Part shown: positions 21,962 to 33,360 of the stretch, piece by piece
How positions within the stretch are numbered: position 1 is the stretch's first letter
How the letters are laid out: each line of letters starts with the position of its first letter
Assembly (NCBI GenBank): GCA_030734395.1
Contig: JAUZTG010000023.1
Span: 558,001-622,000, forward strand
Direction: 5' to 3'
DNA length: 64,000 bases
Source of the DNA: Sarocladium kiliense
Taxonomy: Eukaryota > Ascomycota > Sordariomycetes > Hypocreales > Sarocladiaceae
The notes under the pieces: generated by a model
Told to the model about the DNA's origin: nothing
Databases searched by the model: none
Seen by the model: only the letters and a program-made list of their open reading frames with translations
Program-made: the position numbers and the translations under genes

Positions 21962-24745
21962 CTTGCTTGCTCCTGTTGAATGTCAAGCATGTAGACATGC
22001 CTTTGCGGATAAATGTGAAGGATTCGGACCGAACCGCACCAAACAAAGACCCTGGTATATGCGCCCATGTCTGAGCCTGCTCCTATACCTTCTATACAGG
22101 ATAAGAAACCCGACCTTGCCGAAATGCCTGGCAGCTTGGCTCGGTTAGATATCATCAACACCACCACCCTCCCCCTGTCCCAGCTGCGCATGCACCCGAC
22201 CTATGTGCAGCCCACTGATAAAGCAATTACAATTCAACTCCTTTGCCAGTCACACAAGTAGCAAAAGTACCCAGCGGAGATAGAATAACTTGTGGTGTTG
22301 TGGATGTAAATTTCTTGTAAGCGTAAGAGTAGTTAGGCAAGGTTGACTTATAGTTCGGCTTATCGCAGTCTTATCTACCTCCGCCTATATTTGCCTTAGT
22401 TCGATTTCTTATTAGCTCAGACTGAAGCAGCACTGCTTAGTTAGAAAAGTGAGATTGATGATTTGATTCCGGCGGCTAACGTGACTACAGTCCCGGGAGT
22501 TGTCCTCTGCTGATCTTGATTGACGTACCAGAGAAACTAGGGGATATTTATCGGATCGCGATGATCCTACCTTGGTCAGAGCTGTGACTAGCATCAATTG
22601 AGTGCATACAGCCAGATCTGGCAAGCACCACCTCAGCTCTCTGCAGCCATGGCCTGGGATCCTGGGCGTTGCACTAGACTTGATAGTCATTTCTCTTCAC
22701 CGCTATATTGAGATGTCTGAATTGGGCGCCAAAACATCCGTGGTTGGATCCCAGGACTGACGACATGTCTGTGTATGCTGATGGTAGATGCATCGTTCGG
22801 ATCTGTTTCACGGCAACTCTTTCGATCACTCACATATTGGTGATGCTGGTTACAGTGAGATCCAACTAAAAAGCAGGAAATATGTCGAAGAGATGGCTGC
22901 AACAGCATGGTCTCATTTGACGTATTCTCACTTCTTGTGGCTTCGCTCTCGCCAAGAAAAGTATCAAAACAGGCTACCCGTCAAGCTCGCATCACCAACA
23001 ACCAATAGCATCTAGCCTCGCTTAGCATTTCTGCTTGAGGCATTTCAACATGGCCGAAGAAAGAAGCGAAGACGCGAGCCATGGCAGAGGAGGAGAATTC
23101 AAAGCGACGCAAAACTCCTTTCAAGAAAAACGTGGGAGACTCAACCAATCGGGTTTGCCGCGCCATCACCATGTTATCAACAGCCGAGCGAACACAGTAG
23201 CGAATGCGAGGAGCACATTCGAGGTGTGTAAGGGCCCAAATGTGGCCCTACAGTAATTAACATCGGGCGTCAAAGGCGGACAGCTTCGTCCGGCTCGTCG
23301 AGCCGGCTGACTTGCAAGATGGAGGTCAAGACTAGGTCCGTGCCACCTGAGAAGAACAAGGATGATCTTATCTCATTTGAGCAGAAGTCCTAACCGATTC
23401 AAGATCTCCTGCATGGCAGCCGCATGTGGCTGTCCCGCTCACCTTGTTTAATCATAGCGCAGCGCAGTGGTGGACTCATGCACGAAGCAGTCCAAGCCAG
23501 CACAGGGATATCCGAATACAGGGATCAGATGGCTTTTCTCCCGACATCACAGTTCAAACGGGCGGGTCATCTACCCGGCCGCAGGGCGTGGTCCACTTTC
23601 CGCTTCCCCTAATAAAGGTGAACAAGGTATTATGCAGATGCCGTCTCTGCGCCTCCAACCTGGTGGGTGTGTACAGTCAAGCTTACGTTGGTGCCCGTCT
23701 GCCCTCACCTCTCTTCCCCCCCTTAGCCGAACTTCAGCTCCGAGCCAGGGTTCTTTTCTTCTTCAGGCTGACCGACCTGCACCTAAATTCAGCCCCAGGA
23801 CGGGAAGCGCCAGCCACACCTAGCTTAGAAGAAGATAAGATTTGCAGCCTTGCCGTTCGTATACGGCGTCGTGCCAAGGGCAGGACGGACGTATCACACC
23901 GATCAGTGGGTCGGCCACGCGGTCTTGGCCAAGGTTGAGGCTGAGCCAAGTCTGACCACGAGGATGTAATATAGATCATCACGAGATGTGCAGACCCAGA
24001 GCCCAGGGCCAGTCGATCCACCTGTCAAATGCCGCAGTGGGTGCTTATCCGGATGAAACCCAATTTGTACATGCACCGGCAACCGGCAACCTCAGTCTCA
24101 GTCGCCGTTCACCGGTCACCGTTTGCAATACTTACATACACGAGCGAGCTTACACGAGGTAATCAAGGCCCTTGCGTCTCAGGGGAGGGGGGTTCGTTCT
24201 TCACCATCCTTTTTGCACTCCATCACGGCACAGTCAATTGGGCACCTAAACGCGCTTACAGTCCTCGAGGATGGTGCTAATCGTCCCGTCCTGTGCCCAG
24301 CATGACACCACACATGCATCGTCCACTTGGAGGGGGAATACTTCTTCCCGTGATACCTTACCGAAGCATCCGCAGTGTCCCATTGGGCCACCTTCAGCAA
24401 GCCTCACGACGCCCGATCCACCTGGTGGTTGGAGTGATCAGGGAATGGGCAGCTTTCCAACGGTCTCCCTGACTTCACTCACGTCTTGCGGGCTGCTCTT
24501 CCTCTGCGTTGCCCGAGTCGGCTCTTCGTATGACCTTGATTCTACTTAGGGCCAGTCGTGTTGAGAGAAGCCAAGCCCGTGACAAGTATATAAAGTCCTC
24601 GTAGACCATGCCTTCAGAAAAGGAAAAGATGCTCCAAGTCACATCTTCATCATTCGGAGAAGTTGCTCTTCCTCTGCCTTTGATTATTTGATCCTAGCCT
24701 TCCACTCTACTCCAGTTCTTCCTCGCGCTAAGGCGTATCTTCGAC
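21962..24745. other. Intergenic; promoter of the multicopper oxidase at its right end
   Basis: 2.8 kb without a supported gene. Frames such as 23426-23938 lack domains and composition bias. The final 160 bases carry the TATA box of the oxidase gene and a pyrimidine-rich leader. Confidence 0.5.
24587..24594 (+). promoter_or_regulatory. TATA box of the multicopper oxidase gene
   Basis: TATATAAA lies 152 bp before the ATG at 24746, followed by a CT-rich leader. Good sequence and position match. Confidence 0.55.
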
Positions 24746-26642
24746 ATGTTCTTCTCACGCATGGCTGGCGGCACGGCGCTGGGAAGTCTCACTCTCCTGG
24801 TCCAGGCCCAGCAGGATTGGGAAGGCACTCCCTTTGGGGCGCCATACTCTGAAGCCCTTCACATCCCTCCGGTCAAGGAGCCTGTCATGTAAGTCTATTC
24901 TCGAGTCTTCACGTTCACTCGCTCACGCTGACGCCTCTTTATACGTAGGCAGGTCACCAACCCGGTAACGAACCAACCCATTGACTATTATGAGATGGAT
25001 GTTTTGCCTTTCCAGAAGGAGATCTTCCCCGGCCTCAGCTCCACAGATATGGTAGGCTATGATGGCATGTCTCCCGGTCCGATGTTTGTCATCGAGAAGG
25101 GCCGCGAGGCTGTCGTGAGGTTTTCCAATAAGGCGGACGATGCCAGCGTCATCCACCTCCACGGATCTTACTCGGTAGGCCACACAGAAGCCTTTGCTCT
25201 ACCCAGTCAAGCTAATGTATCATTAGAGATCCCCTTGGGATGGCTGGGCCAAGGATAAGATCGAAGCCGGACAGTACAAGGACTACTACTGGCCCAACAG
25301 CCAGAGCGCTCGCCTTTCCTGGTACCATGATCATGCCATGGATCATGTATGTCGCTATCATCCTGTCTTATACTGCCCATAACTAACCTAGCAGACTGCG
25401 ATGAACGCCTACTTTGGTCAGGCTGGCGGCTACATCATCCGCGACCCAGCAGAGGCCAGCTTGGGCCTGCCGTCAGGCTATGGCGAATACGAGATCCCTC
25501 TGATCCTTGAGAGCAAGAACTATCACCCCAACGGCACCCTCATTGCCCCTGGTGCAGCCAATGGAGGCAGCAGTTTCACCAACATCATCCAAGTTAACGG
25601 CAAGCCGTGGCCGTACTTCAAAGTTGAGCCTCGGAAGTATCGTTTCCGCCTGCTCGACGCCACTGTCTCCCGCACCTTTGAACTGTTTCTGAGCGAGACT
25701 GCGGAAAGCGAGAAAATCCCCTTCCAGGTTGTTTCCTCTGATTCTGGTCTGTTGACTGAGCCCGTCACCACTTCAACTCTGTCGATCTCAATGGCGGAGC
25801 GTTACGACATTGTAGTTGACTTTGCCTCTCTGGCTGGTCAGAACGTCACTCTGCGCAACGTAGGCACCTCAACCGTCTTTGAAGAGCTCAACAGCATCAT
25901 CCGCTTTGTGGTTGATGATGAAGCTGTCGAGGATCCCTCCTCTGTACCCTCCACGCTGCGGGAGCTGCCCACCACCCCACCCTCGGATGGTACCGTTGCG
26001 CATGAGTTCCGCTTCGCCAATACCAATGGCCGCTGGACCATCAACGAAGTCGGTTTCAGCGACACGAACAGTGTTCTTGCTAATGTGCCTCGCGGTACCG
26101 TTGAGATCTGGGAGTTCCAACATCTTGGTGGACCTGTTCACCCCATTCACGTCCATCTCGTCGACTTCCGCATCCTGTCCCGCACTGGTGGTACTCGGGG
26201 CGTCCAACCGTATGAGGAGGCTGGTCTCAAAGATGTTGTCTGGCTTGGACCCGGCGAGACTATCCGCATCGAGGCTTGGTACGCTCCGTGGGACGGTTTA
26301 TACATGTTCCACTGCCACAACATGCTACACGAGGATAACGAGATGATGGCCTCCTTCAACGTCACCCAACTTGAGGATCTGGGCTACCCTGAGACATCTT
26401 TCGCTGACCCCATGGAGGAGCGCTGGCGTGCTGTTGAGATCGACCTGCAAGACTTTGAGCCCGAGGCTATTCGGACAAAGATCGAGGAGATGGCATCACT
26501 TCAACCTTATAATAATATCGCCGAGGTTGAAGAGGCGCTCAATGAGTTCTGGGACCATCCCGAGGATGCTACACGTGTAGGTGAGCCTGCTGTGAAGGCG
26601 AGGCGGATCAGTCGTATCGAGCGATCTAGAATTGCGCAGTAG
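24746..26642 (+). CDS. Multicopper oxidase (bilirubin oxidase / CotA type)
   Basis: Four exons: 24746-24888, 24949-25174, 25227-25346 and 25395-26642; 578 aa. It oxidises a phenolic, pyrrole or metal substrate and reduces O2 to water. Residues 1-21 are a signal peptide, so it is probably secreted. All copper-ligand blocks are present: HLHG (H117, H119), WYHDH (H157, H159), HPIHVH (H412, H415, H417) and HCHNMLHEDNEM (H469, C470, H471, H475, M480). The type-1 axial position is Met480, as in bilirubin oxidases and bacterial CotA, not Leu or Phe as in high-potential basidiomycete laccases. Introns 2 and 3 fall just after the first two copper motifs. A C-terminal extension of about 90 residues is acidic, then basic. 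It could be called laccase-like; substrate cannot be read from sequence. Confidence 0.95.
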
Positions 26643-26851
26643 ATTTCGTTTCCAGGATCAGGGCAGTAATAGCGCCAGAATATACGTATCCGACCCTATG
26701 ATCGTGCAGCTTGTTCCCACGCTCTTCGGGAAGACTCCGACCCCTGCTATTGAGTATGACCAGTGACATTTGTAGCCGCAAGACAGCTCCATGGACTAAA
26801 AGCCCTTTCATTCTATAGAAGTTCAGGCGCGTGGAGCCAAAGCCGATGAAG

Positions 26852-26861
26852 CCCCCCCCCC
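26852..26861. repeat. Homopolymer run of 10 C
   Basis: A perfect C run immediately downstream (in transcript sense) of the DUF4246 stop codon, in the 221-bp spacer to the convergent oxidase gene. Confidence 0.75.
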
Positions 26862-26863
26862 GG

Positions 26864-29216
26864 TTAATGTTCGCAAAAGTTGAAGTTGTCGATCTCAAAC
26901 GCAGTGTTGAGTTGCTCATGCACACCCGTCCTCTCTTCCATCAGCTCTAAACGAACCTTCTTTGCCTCATCCAAGTCCATAAGATGATCAGCCTCCTGCA
27001 TCACCATTCCCTGCAGTTCGACCGGCAACTTTGATAGCAACTTGGAAGTGAATTCCGCATCGCTGTCCCACCAATGACGCTGCTGTGGGCCAACATTCGA
27101 GGTCGAGATAACGGGGATATCCGGGTCAACGAGGAACAACGCCAGGATCTTGCGGTGTCCGGGACGGGTTGGATCGGTGAGCTCGAAAGGGCTGACACGG
27201 TGCTGGTAGACGTTCGGGAAGAACAGAGCGCGACCACTGCGAGTAAGGACCTTGCCGATGTCCTGAATCGTGCTGTGACCCTCCTTGATAGCAAAAATAC
27301 GTTCGATCACATCAAATTGGCCCTGCTCGTAGCGAAGTTCTCCCATCATATCCTCTTCGTTCGCTCTGGTACGGAAACTGAGGTAGCTGTCGGAGATGTT
27401 CTCACTATCGTAGTAGTAAAGCGCAGTTGCGCAAATGTGCTCGTTGAGCATCCCCTCCACATGCCACGAGCCGCCCTCATAAGTCGGAGATTCCGGGGTG
27501 AGGTGGATATTGGCAAGTTTGACAACAACTTGGATCCTCGAGGTGCCTTCAAAAAAGCCGGAGGAAGCAACATCGCTTGCATCGAACTCCAGAGGTACGT
27601 CGGCACTCGGGTCTGGGATTTCGGGCTCGTGCGTCTGCGCGAACCACTCAAGGTCCATCTTCCTGCGCGGCGTGAGCTTATAGTCTCGCATCTCATGATC
27701 ATATTCGTCTTCGACCTCGTCGCGGTCTGGTTCCCCAGCTTCAAGGGGCCTGTTCGAAGAACTACACCATCGATACCCATTTGTTACGCAACTATCCCCA
27801 GCGGAGCATGCCCAGGTCGCATTCAAGGTGGAGAGACGCTGTCTTTGAAGTCCATGAGGCCATGAATACACCAAGTTCCATGCTGGCAGGGACATCTCGA
27901 TGAACTTCTCAATCACGTTGTACAGTCCTTCGTGATGGACCGGATGTAGGTTGTTGATGTAGCTTTCGATCGTCGCCTTGCCATCAGAGGAAATACCGAC
28001 ATCGCAAGGTAGCCATTGGAACTCATTAGATTGGCTCATAACAGCGCGCTCAATATGAAGTGGCTGAGGTATGACAAGCCCGGTACCACTGTAGGTGAGG
28101 GCATCTTTGAGGCCTATGCGTTTTCCAGGTACCCAGCGAGTTTTCCCGTAGATGAGAGGCCAAAGTGAAGGGTGAACAAGATCGAGAACCTGGTTGTTGG
28201 AGCCCGGGTGCCAATCCTTCTGATCTTCTGGCACGTTCTCGAGAGGCGCAACAGCGTCCTTTAAAGCTCGCGTCAAACCGTCTGTCAAGATCGTGTCTGA
28301 CTTAATGGCAGCAGCAGAGTAGTCCATAACAGGGATGAGCCCGGTCTTCTCGTAAAAGGGCGCTTTCTTGCGTATCTCATCAATGACCTGTGGTCTGATT
28401 AGTATAATCGTCGCGAGTGATCACACAACAGATGCACGAGACTAAGATTGACATACAGCATCCGCTATAGCTGGAGTAAAGTCGGCGTGAGGGAGGTCGA
28501 GGATCTTAGGCCAATCCATTCCCAGCATCTCCTGTTTCCAGCGACCAGCAATCTCATCATCGTGGCACTTGAGCCACCACTCAGGCTTGTTCGTCAGCTT
28601 CTCAATGACGTTGAGCATGCAGACTTCACGATTGAGCAGCGTGCTTGCTCTCCAGCTGTAATCATGCTCAGGCCTCAGAATAGGAAAATGGGCCTCAGGT
28701 AGATATCCTAGCTCCAAGCCGAGGCCAGGCAGCTCAGGCACGTCGTCTGTCTTGGCCTCTTGCTTGACGGCCTATATCGAGACAAAGGTTAGCCATCATA
28801 ATGAAGGATCATATAAATGAAGCGCACGGAGCGACGGAGCGAGAAGAAGCACTGGAAATGCACACAGAGCATGGTTCAAATGTAGGTGATTGGGCAGAAC
28901 TCACATCGAGGCGAGCCTTGAAGACCTCATCGTTCAGCGCATCGCTGACGGCTACACGCTGGTCATGTTCGAGCACATCCAGCAAGCCCTGAGAGTAAAG
29001 GTAATCCCAGGTTGTTTCGTGGACAGAGGCCTTGTGCTTCCTTTTGATGAACCAATCGGCGAGCTGAGAGACCTGCTGGTCAGTCATTCGCGTTTCCAGG
29101 GCTTTCACCCGTGCGATGAGGCGCGGCAGGGTACCGAAATCAGATCCCACGATAGGACGTGGAGGCGGTGATGCGACCCGGACAGGGCGGGGTAACTGAG
29201 CGGCTGGTCGTGGCAT
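26864..29216 (-). CDS. DUF4246-family protein, likely 2-oxoglutarate/Fe(II) oxygenase fold
   Basis: Three exons on the minus strand: 29216-28905, 28771-28457 and 28387-26864; 716 aa, all joins in phase 0. The whole length fits the fungal DUF4246 family, whose role is not known. Residues 1-100 include a Pro/Arg-rich start and a helical segment. The family's conserved region runs from about residue 115 to 660. In the C-terminal half I see SWHVEGM (H518, E520), YQHRV (H605) and TRPGHRKIL (R621). This H-x-E, distal H and Arg order is that of Fe(II)/2-oxoglutarate oxygenases, so an oxygenase role is a reasonable inference but not shown. No signal peptide or TM segment is present. An acidic insert (near 27700-27740) is low in complexity. 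Convergent with the multicopper oxidase. Confidence 0.92.
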
Positions 29217-30555
29217 CTCGTTCTATGTGACGAAAGAGGGCATACGTATCGGGTGAATAGGTGTCAGCCAACTTTGCTGGGTCGTTGCGACGGACTGGCG
29301 CATGAAGTCGCGATCAAGGAGCTTTCTTATAGAAAAGACCAGAACCCAGAACACGAGGGCCGCAGCCTCGAATGTGGGGAGGCTAATTCACGATCTTTCA
29401 CGATCATAGCCAGAGTGCACCCGTGAGATTGCAACTTAGGTTGGGTCTGTGAGAAAGAGTGGATGGTCTAGCGGTGTGGGTAGGGATTGAGTGAAGTGCA
29501 GCATCAAGCGATTGCTGTAGGCAGCAGAGGTCATCAATCGCTAGGTCTCGATCATGAACCCTGTCTGCACAGTCCAGGGTCCTATCGCGTGCGCAAGACA
29601 GCGTCGTGAATAGGATTGAGAGATGTCCAGGTCCACCGTCGCTGCCTGACAACGTTGCTTGAGCTCCTTCACGCTCAATTGCGGCATTCAGCTCACAGTT
29701 GTGCAGGAGACTCCAGAGTTACCTGGGCTGGTGGTTCTGCCTGTTGAGGATTCCAGCAGCCATTCATCTGTTTGACTCCGACTCCGGGTCATTTCTCTGT
29801 TTCTACATCTGGTGAAATGACGATTGCCACGTTTGGCTGAACAATTCTCTTTCTCCAGAATGACATTAGCTAGACCAAAGCCCACGTGCAAGCATAGGCG
29901 GCCCGACCGATCTGAAAGCAGCGCGTCGTAAAGCTCCACGGCTCGTCGGCGACTCCATTGGCTTCCCAGCACGCCCAATCTGATCATAAGTCTTGATTTC
30001 AAATTACCACTTCGAGCTTCCTTACGTCCTATACAAATACAGTCTTTTACTATCACGAACCGAACACCACGTCGCTTTTGTTTGGGTAGTAATCCACACC
30101 GGCCCTGGCCATAACGGTTCCGGTACCACAAGCAAGACCATACGCCAACAATTCTCTGCCAGAAACACATATCATGCCAATTCTCATAGTCAGCTGAATA
30201 ATTTATCAAAGCCATCCCATGAACTTGACCAAGCTTTCCGATGCAATCTCTTGCGCGGAGAATGGACTCCTCTATCCCGCTCAGCACTAGCATAGCTCTG
30301 AATAGAATGTCCGCCTCAGGCGCCTTAGCTTCGTCCTAAAGCGTCGGACTTCGGGTCGTCGCGTAGAGCGAGACGCGATACGTCACTGTAGTGTACCAAA
30401 ACCGGTCAGACACAGGTACAAAAGCCAAACGAGCTACTCATCTGACATCCATAAGGCAAAGTTAAGTGTGGCACAATCTCACCAGGATCTCACTAGCGCT
30501 CTCAATTGACTCCTCAAAAGCGCCATCCTCGCCCGTCAGCTCGGGCCCATCAGAC
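29217..30555. other. Divergent promoter spacer
   Basis: 1.3 kb between the divergent DUF4246 and DUF924 genes. A 201-codon minus frame (29688-30293) exists but shows no domain, signal or composition typical of a protein, so it is left out. Confidence 0.5.
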
Positions 30556-31664
30556 ATGAGACGAAGCTCCTCGTCACTTGCCCTGCGACAGCGACTATCA
30601 GCAAGTCAAGCCAGACCCTCCATCATCTCTCTTGCCATCACATCGAGAGCAGCTATCACCAGCCCTCGGTCTACAGTCAACGTATCCGAACGGCATCTCA
30701 GGTCTATCAGCACTACGAACGCCAGACTTTACTCTACTAGCAGAATGTCGAACACTGACGCCACCCCCACATTCAAGGAGGTCAATTATGAGCTCCTCGA
30801 TGAACTTCGCCGATTCTGGTTCGAGCATATCGATGATGAAAGTCGACTTATTCTCCCTGACATGTCAGTCATGAAGCGCTTCTTCATGGGTGGCGAGGAC
30901 TTCGACAAGGCTTGCACGTAAGCATAACCAAGAATTCCCCGAGAGTCAAGAGACATGCTAACCATTCTTCTAGAAAGAAGTTCACTCCAGCCTTGGAAGA
31001 GATCAAGGAGCAGGGCATTATCTCCTCATCGACCCTTCTAACGGCGCTGCCTCCCCGTGGTCCTCTAGATTGGCTAGGCTTCCTGCTTCTTCTGGACCAG
31101 ATCCCACGGAACTGCTATCGTGGCGAGGCCTCAGGACAGGTCTTCACCTTCTTCGATCCCCTCGCGCTCGGAGTGGCTCTTGCAGCGCTTGAGAAGGAGA
31201 TCTTCACCAGCTCACCCGTTCTGCGATGGCACTTTGCCTACCGTTTCTGGCTTTGTCTGCCGCTGGTCCACAGCGAGTCCATCGCCATCCACGATCGCAT
31301 CGTTCCCGAGATCATCGGTCCTCTCAGAGCAGACATCGAAGCTCTCATTACCAACTCGGGCGATCGAGAAGACGGCTCGGAGGAACGTAAAAGGGCGCTC
31401 GCAGTCTTGCAACAGCGCCAGGAAGAGGGCCGCTTCTTGATAAGCAGCCAGACGGAGGCGGAGGAGAAACACGTGTCCATTTTGAGGAAATTTGGACGGT
31501 ATCCTCATCGCAATGGACCGCTTGGTAGAGAGATGAGGCCTGAGGAGCAGAAGTACCTGGATGAGGGTGGTGATACTTTCGCGCCCCCCAAATCGGACGA
31601 GGAGAGAGCGAAATGGGAGGCTGAGAGGGAAGCGGAGAGGAGACGCACTGCCGCACAGCAATGA
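30556..31664 (+). CDS. DUF924 protein with mitochondrial presequence
   Basis: Two exons, 30556-30917 and 30974-31664 (56-bp intron, split Thr codon); 350 aa. DUF924 proteins are widespread all-helical proteins of unknown role, sometimes compared with tetratricopeptide folds. The domain covers residues about 78-290. Conserved blocks include LRRFWFEH, DWLGFLLLLDQIPRN and WHFAYRFWLCLPLVHSE. Residues 1-63 are rich in Arg, Ser and Ala with no acidic run, as in a mitochondrial presequence. ARLYS near residues 57-61 resembles an R-3 processing site. An internal ATG at 30745 (residue 64) opens exactly before the domain and could give a cytosolic form. The C-terminus is highly charged. Convergent with the RWD gene, only 45 bp between stop codons. 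Confidence 0.93.
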
Positions 31665-31709
31665 TGAATTGCGCCAGGGGTTATCCGTATCATTAGATCT
31701 ATGTCAATG

Positions 31710-32612
31710 CTACATGAGCACTTTTGCAAATGCATCGCCGACTCCTCGATCCACAAGCCACTGCTCAATAACTTTCATGTCCCCGCGATTCCCCCTCTGT
31801 CCCCTCCTCTCCCCAACCATATCCGTAATCTCCTGCATATCCTTGAAGACTCTCGTCGTGATACTCGGTTCCCTGTACCGCTCGCTGACTTTCTTGTGAT
31901 GAGCGGGGATATCGCCCCAGCTCTCCGTCTTAATGAACCTCATATACTCGTCAATCCGTTCTGAGTCTCCCTCAAGACATAGAAGACCTGGTTTTCCTGC
32001 GCAGAGGAAACCCGTGATTTTGTAGTATGGCGCATTGATGATGAAATCGTCGCGTTTGGCGCGTGTGGATATTGAGGGGAAGTAGAACCACACCCGGACA
32101 AGTGATTTGTCACTGTCATCGTCTTCGTTACCATTTGGTGCGTCTGGAGCTTTTGACTCTTGCAAAACCTGGATTGCGCTGTCTTGTATTGATTGAAGAG
32201 TGCTGAAGAGGTCGTCGGTCCCGCCAGAAACCTCTGTGTTCAGGTGTGTGGTAGCAGCCTTGCTTAGCCACGTAGGCTGTTGGATTCTAATATGAATTTT
32301 CGGCAGCTCATCCGTATCTTCGTCTTCTTTTCCAGTAAAGAATGGCACTCGTAATTCGAGTTTCAGGGTCTTTGGCTGGTCGGTCTCATCTTCCACTGGC
32401 AGTGAGAGGTGCATGTAGATCTGAGGAGCGACATCCAAGATTGGTAGACTTTGGTCTTCCAGACCGCTCTTCAGGGTCTCAAGTGTATCTCTTGAGTTTC
32501 CATCGATCTCAATATCGTCATCTCCAGGGTACATAGCCGTCAGGAGATCGACTTGCCCGATCTGATGCTCCAACTTGTCGAACAGCAACAACTGCCATGA
32601 TTTGGTGGCCAT
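31710..32612 (-). CDS. RWD and DUF1115 domain protein (RWDD2-like)
   Basis: Single exon on the minus strand, 300 aa. The first true ATG is at 32612; the open frame extends further 5' without a Met. Residues about 5-125 form an RWD fold with the marker YPGDDD and a Pro-rich strand turn. The C-terminal block (about 175-295) matches DUF1115, with RVWFYFPSIS, KITGFLCAGKPGLLCLEG and WGDIPAHHKKVSER. RWD domains bind partners in translation control and ubiquitin pathways; RWDD2 proteins have no defined role. It is likely a soluble cytosolic or nuclear protein. It shares a 748-bp divergent promoter with the EXPERA-like gene. Confidence 0.9.
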   Translation of the reverse strand: MATKSWQLLLFDKLEHQIGQVDLLTAMYPGDDDIEIDGNSRDTLETLKSGLEDQSLPILDVAPQIYMHLSLPVEDETDQPKTLKLELRVPFFTGKEDEDTDELPKIHIRIQQPTWLSKAATTHLNTEVSGGTDDLFSTLQSIQDSAIQVLQESKAPDAPNGNEDDDSDKSLVRVWFYFPSISTRAKRDDFIINAPYYKITGFLCAGKPGLLCLEGDSERIDEYMRFIKTESWGDIPAHHKKVSERYREPSITTRVFKDMQEITDMVGERRGQRGNRGDMKVIEQWLVDRGVGDAFAKVLM

Positions 32613-33360
32613 GTTTGTTGCAGGGCGTGCCCAGTGTTCACCCAATCAGCAAGTCAAAGCCTGGAGAGCCCATCATAATCCGAGACCGTATGCCATCACA
32701 ATCATTCCCCGAGGCGGAGGCCCGAAATTGTGTCGATACGCGGATGAGAAGCGAGAGAAAAGCCGCGATGGATCAGCCACATATCCGCAGCCACACGCCG
32801 AATACGTCGCTCCTGCTGCACAGCCACATAACTAACCCCCAGCGAGCCTTTGGAGGAATTGGCTCCCCCGAAATGTCACATTGAGCCGGCCGAGTTGCGA
32901 AATGAGGAGCGCTAACGAAATACATGGATACGATCATGAGACCTATTTCCGCGTATACCATGATCCTACTCCGTAACTCGAATACGATTCGGGGGCCCCG
33001 TCTATGGCTAAGCTGCCGCATGTTACGCCACGCTTCAGGTCATTGGTAATGGCAGTCATGCAACACTGTTCCAGGACTTCAGCATCAACAGCCTCCTGAT
33101 TTCCTTTCCGCAGTTAGCTTGCTCAATCCGATTAATCTCCTGACCCCTATCGGATGTGTGCCGTTCCGTGTGTCATGCCATGAAAACGCGACGACATCTA
33201 CTCCGAAGTGTAGACCCTTTCCCTCTTCAACCCTTCCCCCACTCCAGCTTTTCTCCCCGCATTGTTTTGTTTCATACCGAGAATCTTCCTACGGCTTCCT
33301 TGATTCCCATCTTCAGCATCCTCCACCATACTGCGAATTTCTCAGGGTTCTTGATTCATC
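32613..33360. other. Divergent promoter spacer
   Basis: 748 bp between the RWD gene and the EXPERA-like membrane gene. The right half is a CT-rich leader. No open frame of interest was seen. Confidence 0.5.

Noticed and set aside
26572..26585. CTACACGTGTAG palindrome
   Set aside because: It lies inside the coding sequence of the multicopper oxidase and is probably coincidental.
29688..30293. 201-codon minus-strand open frame
   Set aside because: Starts with ATG but shows no domain, signal, repeat or protein-like composition, and lies in a divergent promoter region. Treated as chance.
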